64,000 nt of DNA from Lachnospiraceae bacterium JLR.KK002 (GTDB taxonomy: Bacteria > Bacillota > Clostridia > Lachnospirales > Lachnospiraceae). Positions 60,666 through 64,000 of the stretch are shown here, piece by piece. Below the pieces are notes generated by a model. The model saw only the letters and a list, made by a program, of their open reading frames with translations, did not search any database and was not told the DNA's origin. The stretch covers positions 310,001 to 374,000 of the forward strand of contig JAYMNP010000001.1 of NCBI GenBank assembly GCA_036941025.1, read 5' to 3'. A program made the translations under genes and the position numbers. Within the stretch, counting starts at the first letter, position 1. The number at the start of each line of letters is the position of its first letter.

Positions 60666-63440
60666 ATGGAAGGTAAGGGGAGTTCGGGATGGTTTACGAA
60701 CAGAATCATAAATCTGATAACTGCTCATAAGGAAGATATTCCAAAAGGTTTTCAATTGCTGGAGGAGAATTCGCCGGAAAGCAGAAGCGAAGCTCTGGAA
60801 TTTCTGGTAAAAATTTTTGAGGAAGAAGGAAAGGTAATCCAGGCGGAGCATGAGAAGCCTTATGTTACGGATGATTATGAAAATGGCGTGCGGCGGTTTG
60901 CAGCAGACCTGATGTCATTTCTGATATCCTTTCATGAATGGATAAAGGCAAATAAAAATTATAAGGCATTGTGCCGGAACCGGCATGTAGCCTGGGGGTA
61001 TTATTATATTATTAACACAGGAGTATATGATGAGACGGTGATTTCAGAACCTGAGTACCAGAAGATTCTGTATCTGGGTCTGGCAGAATTTTATCGTAAG
61101 TTTTATGGTGATTTTTCTGACAATGAGGAAGCCATTGAATTACTGTGTAAATTTTATCCGGAGGACAGTGAACGCGAATTAGAGGAATATGCATCTGAAA
61201 TAGCTGCTGCACTATATTGTCATGTTTCAAATGCAGGCACTCCCAATGATACAGGGTATGCGTATCAGGGGATTCATCTGATAACCAGATATATCGGTAA
61301 TCTGCCTGATTACATGGTAGAAGCATTAATTCAGGAATATCCATTGTATGATATTTTGAATAATAAAATATCCAGACATCAGATTTTTACGGTGATAGAA
61401 TATTCCGGATTTGAAAAGAGCAGAAAATTAAAATCCAAGTTCTGGTATCTGGACTCCCTGATGATTATGAGCCTGATCAGTTCTTTTCTGTTGGAGCAGA
61501 TGGAAATGGAAGAAGGGAAAGAATTTGAAAATCCCTTTCATGATTATATTTATAGATTGTCCGATAAGGAGTTTGTTGCCTGCAGGGAACCATCGGTGCT
61601 TTGGAGCAATGATTTTAAGGGAGACAGGATTTTGTATGTGGACGGAAAGCCTTTGATGGGAATTGGTCTTTATGATGAACTGATAAATGTATATCATTTA
61701 AAAAGAATACGGCCAGTTCTTTTGCCATATCAATATACCGACTGGATGCTGGAGACGTATTTTGACGTACAGACCATAGAAGAAATACAGAATTTTGTGT
61801 TGGGAAACGAAAACCGCGGAAAAGAATTCCATGGTTCCATGGTATTTTCTCTGGTCTGGCTTGACCATTACAGAGGACTGCGAAATCAGGTCATTGATTT
61901 TGACCACAGATTTTCCTTTGACAGAAAATCCGCCATATCAGAGCGAAAATCGGAGCATGGGATTCCCCATATTTACGGAAAGTCCGTGTATTCCCTGTCC
62001 TGTATGGTGGGAAAGAATGCCACCGGGAAAACCAGTGTTATGGATTTCCTGCGGGAAACCTTTTTCAAACTGCTGAAGCTGATAGAAGAAGGAAAATTAT
62101 CCTGTGAAAAAGGATGTGTGAAAGAGGAAGAATATAAGGATTATCAGCTTCTGGATGAGAGTGCCAGATTTCTGGCAGTATTTTCACTGGATGAGAAACC
62201 GTATTTCCTCACCAATCTGCCAGAGATAGAGGGAGAAGGAGTGACGCCGTTCCGCAAAGGAATTTACGGAAATATCCGGGAACTGAGCAAGGCGGCTTAT
62301 TTCTCCGGTCAGTTACGGGGAGACCAGAGAGAGCTTTTACAGGACAGCCCGGAAGAAGCAGTTTATGATGAGGAGAAAAGGGAGAAGCGGAGAGTATCTA
62401 AAATAAATGACGGATTTCGGCAGGTGGATTATTCCGAGACAGGAAGTTTTATCCGGAAACGGAAAGCAATGGAGCTGGTACAGGATGGGTGGAGTATTAC
62501 AGCGGGCTTTAACCGGGAACTCTGCTATCAGATTTCTTTTCTGAAAAAATGCGGCAGAAAAAAACTCTGCGAATATCTGGATATGACAGAAGAAAAAGAA
62601 TTTTGCCTGCTCAGCCGCCTGCAGGGCGAGAAAAGGAAAAAATTCCGGCTGGATGAGTTGCAGAAGGAGACAGATATCACGGAAGAACTGAAGGAATTTA
62701 TGCAGTTGCCGGATGCAACAATGGGGTACTTTTCCGCAGGCCAGTATGCAAAGCTGTCCTTTCTGTCCAGACTTCACTGGTTTCTGGAGGGGGATTTGGA
62801 AGAAATGGACAGGTATAATGGGATGGCAGCGGAAGCCGCATTCAGCAGGGAAGAAGTGTTGCTGGAGGGCGAGGCGGCCCTTATTTTTATTGACGAGGGA
62901 GAAATCTATTATCATCCGGAGTGGCAGCGAGGTTACCTGAAAGAATTGCTGGAACTGGTGAATTCCAGAGAACGAAAGGTTCAGATTGTGGTGACTACGA
63001 ATTCTCCCTTTCTGATTTCCGATATCCGAAATGAGGATATTACTTATCTGTCAGGAAGTGCAGGAGACACAGGAAGTCGTAGCAGAGAAGAAACTATGGG
63101 ACAGAATATCCATAAGCTGCTGAAAGACAACTTTTTCATGAGTTATACCATAGGGGAATATGCCAGAGAACTGATAGAAAATATCATGGACTGTTTACAG
63201 CAGAAAGTAAATCCGAAGCATGTACTGGAAAATTATTTTGATGAAACAGAGGATGAATATGAATCACTGGATTTGCTGACAGAACAGATTGGGGAGCCTG
63301 TATACCGTTATCAGCTGAAAAAAATGCTGGCGGAATCTGATTATGGGAAACAGAGAAGTACCGGGAAAAAAATCAGCGAACTGGAAAGAGAAAAAAGAAA
63401 GCTGCAGGAGCAGATAGACAGACTGAAGGAGATGGAATAA
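60666..63440 (+). CDS. Large ABC-type ATPase of a Septu-like defence pair
   Basis: 924 residues. Residues 1 to about 390 are helical and not recognised. From about 395 (LDHYRGLRNQVIDFD) a SMC/ABC-like ATPase begins: Walker A GKNATGKTS (449-457), a long insert, ABC signature YFSAGQYAK (688-696), Walker B LIFIDEGE (739-746) followed by IYYHPEW, and TTNSPFLISDI as H-loop. The C-terminal 40 residues are coiled coil. Ordering resembles PtuA of Septu systems, but the N-terminal extension is large. It starts at 60666 with a weak GGGGG site and is followed at once by an HNH gene. Confidence 0.85.
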   Translation: MEGKGSSGWFTNRIINLITAHKEDIPKGFQLLEENSPESRSEALEFLVKIFEEEGKVIQAEHEKPYVTDDYENGVRRFAADLMSFLISFHEWIKANKNYKALCRNRHVAWGYYYIINTGVYDETVISEPEYQKILYLGLAEFYRKFYGDFSDNEEAIELLCKFYPEDSERELEEYASEIAAALYCHVSNAGTPNDTGYAYQGIHLITRYIGNLPDYMVEALIQEYPLYDILNNKISRHQIFTVIEYSGFEKSRKLKSKFWYLDSLMIMSLISSFLLEQMEMEEGKEFENPFHDYIYRLSDKEFVACREPSVLWSNDFKGDRILYVDGKPLMGIGLYDELINVYHLKRIRPVLLPYQYTDWMLETYFDVQTIEEIQNFVLGNENRGKEFHGSMVFSLVWLDHYRGLRNQVIDFDHRFSFDRKSAISERKSEHGIPHIYGKSVYSLSCMVGKNATGKTSVMDFLRETFFKLLKLIEEGKLSCEKGCVKEEEYKDYQLLDESARFLAVFSLDEKPYFLTNLPEIEGEGVTPFRKGIYGNIRELSKAAYFSGQLRGDQRELLQDSPEEAVYDEEKREKRRVSKINDGFRQVDYSETGSFIRKRKAMELVQDGWSITAGFNRELCYQISFLKKCGRKKLCEYLDMTEEKEFCLLSRLQGEKRKKFRLDELQKETDITEELKEFMQLPDATMGYFSAGQYAKLSFLSRLHWFLEGDLEEMDRYNGMAAEAAFSREEVLLEGEAALIFIDEGEIYYHPEWQRGYLKELLELVNSRERKVQIVVTTNSPFLISDIRNEDITYLSGSAGDTGSRSREETMGQNIHKLLKDNFFMSYTIGEYARELIENIMDCLQQKVNPKHVLENYFDETEDEYESLDLLTEQIGEPVYRYQLKKMLAESDYGKQRSTGKKISELEREKRKLQEQIDRLKEME

Positions 63441-64000
63441 TTGATAAAACTGGACGGATATTCCAGGGATTTTGAAGAAGAATACTGGGAAGGCGTTGCA
63501 AAAGTTCTGGATAAAAGTGTCCAGGAACAGATACTGGAAAGCAGCAGGGCATTTCTTCCGGAGAAATTTTTTGTGAAAGGCAGTACCGATTTGAAGGAAC
63601 TGGTACTGGCGCCCTTTGCAAAACTCAAAGAGACGGAAGATTATATCAGAACTGTTTCCGGAAGTATTATGGATAAAGAATGCTTTCAGGCAAAAAGCAG
63701 GAAACTGAAACATCCCTGGCTGGAATTTTCTCAGGCTTTTGTAAAAATGGCAGACGCCAGGAGAGACAAAGACTCCATGCGGGTGAGGATTGTGAAACAG
63801 GCAGGTCTTACCGTATGCCCCTACTGCAACCGGGACTATATCAACTGCCGGGCAGGCCATGTGTCAGGGGCCCAGCTGGATCATTTTTTCAGTAAATCAG
63901 AGTATCCGGTGTTTGCCATATCTCTGTACAATCTGGTTCCGGTATGCGCGAACTGCAACCGGGTGAAAAGCGGCAGGAACAACATATTTGCTTCGCCCTT
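63441..64000 (+). CDS. HNH endonuclease (PtuB-like), 5' part
   Basis: Starts at TTG 63441, directly after the ATPase stop, with AAGGAGA 8 bp upstream, and is still open at the right edge (186 codons). The first 110 residues are helical. Then comes an HNH/zinc module: CPYCNRDYINC, QLDHFFSK (first His), LYNLVPVCANCNRVKSG (Asn and a second Cys pair). This is the PtuB/TIGR02646-like HNH family found beside defence ATPases. The tight coupling supports joint function with the ATPase. The C-terminus is beyond the window. Confidence 0.85.
   Translation, partial: MIKLDGYSRDFEEEYWEGVAKVLDKSVQEQILESSRAFLPEKFFVKGSTDLKELVLAPFAKLKETEDYIRTVSGSIMDKECFQAKSRKLKHPWLEFSQAFVKMADARRDKDSMRVRIVKQAGLTVCPYCNRDYINCRAGHVSGAQLDHFFSKSEYPVFAISLYNLVPVCANCNRVKSGRNNIFASP

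Overview
The window reads as chromosomal DNA of a spore-forming, anaerobic, gut-type Firmicute, most likely a Lachnospiraceae member. The reasons are strong AGGAGG ribosome binding sites, TTGACA/TATAAT promoters, a SpoVB/YtvI-like sporulation pair, SDR-type fructuronate reductase, BspA-like surface protein debris and dispersed palindromic repeats. This placement is inference from gene content; no rRNA or tRNA gene was seen.

Layout. 1-5.3 kb: end of a YtvI-like gene, a SpoVB-like flippase, then an Fe-S/thiolation operon (iscR-iscS-nifU-mnmA). 5.3-8.6 kb: phosphatidylserine decarboxylase, a deleted acetyltransferase, and a GntR-controlled ABC exporter ending in a 21-residue micropeptide. 8.6-21.7 kb: a hexuronide catabolic island: divergent AraC regulator, GH2, GPH transporter, HAD, GH3, uxuA, uxaC, SDR reductase, kdgA, kdgK. 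Together these would import a glycoside, release hexuronate and convert it to KDPG, then pyruvate and glyceraldehyde-3-P. 21.8-27.5 kb: MNT/HEPN toxin-antitoxin pair, NUDIX hydrolase, and a MarR-controlled heterodimeric multidrug ABC exporter. 27.5-32 kb: a chemoreceptor behind a 48-bp tandem repeat, and an ECF sigma factor with a membrane-anchored beta-propeller partner. 32-36.5 kb: PHP phosphatase, then gap, pgk and tpiA. 37-41.1 kb: DeoR regulator, MtlA-type PTS and a SorE-like dehydrogenase.

41.1-47.3 kb is an accessory patchwork that looks like eroded mobile DNA. It holds a candidate type I toxin-antitoxin locus in which RNA pairing to the Shine-Dalgarno sequence is visible, a 5'-truncated surface protein, two tandem ribbon-helix-helix genes plus a remnant of a third, a holin-like peptide, a broken IS256-type transposase, and an ImmR/ImmA-like repressor-protease pair divergent from another small membrane peptide.

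47.3-64 kb: a C_GCAxxG_C_C redox domain fused to GGDEF-EAL, a two-component system with an ABC exporter, and cobalamin genes (cobD; cbiP-cobO-precorrin-2 dehydrogenase-cbiC) interrupted by a chemoreceptor. The window ends in a large ABC-type ATPase followed directly by an HNH nuclease, a Septu(PtuAB)-like candidate defence pair with an unusual N-terminal extension. The most interesting items are this ATPase-HNH pair, the type I toxin-antitoxin locus, the redox-EAL fusion, and a palindromic repeat family lodged in terminator T-tracts.
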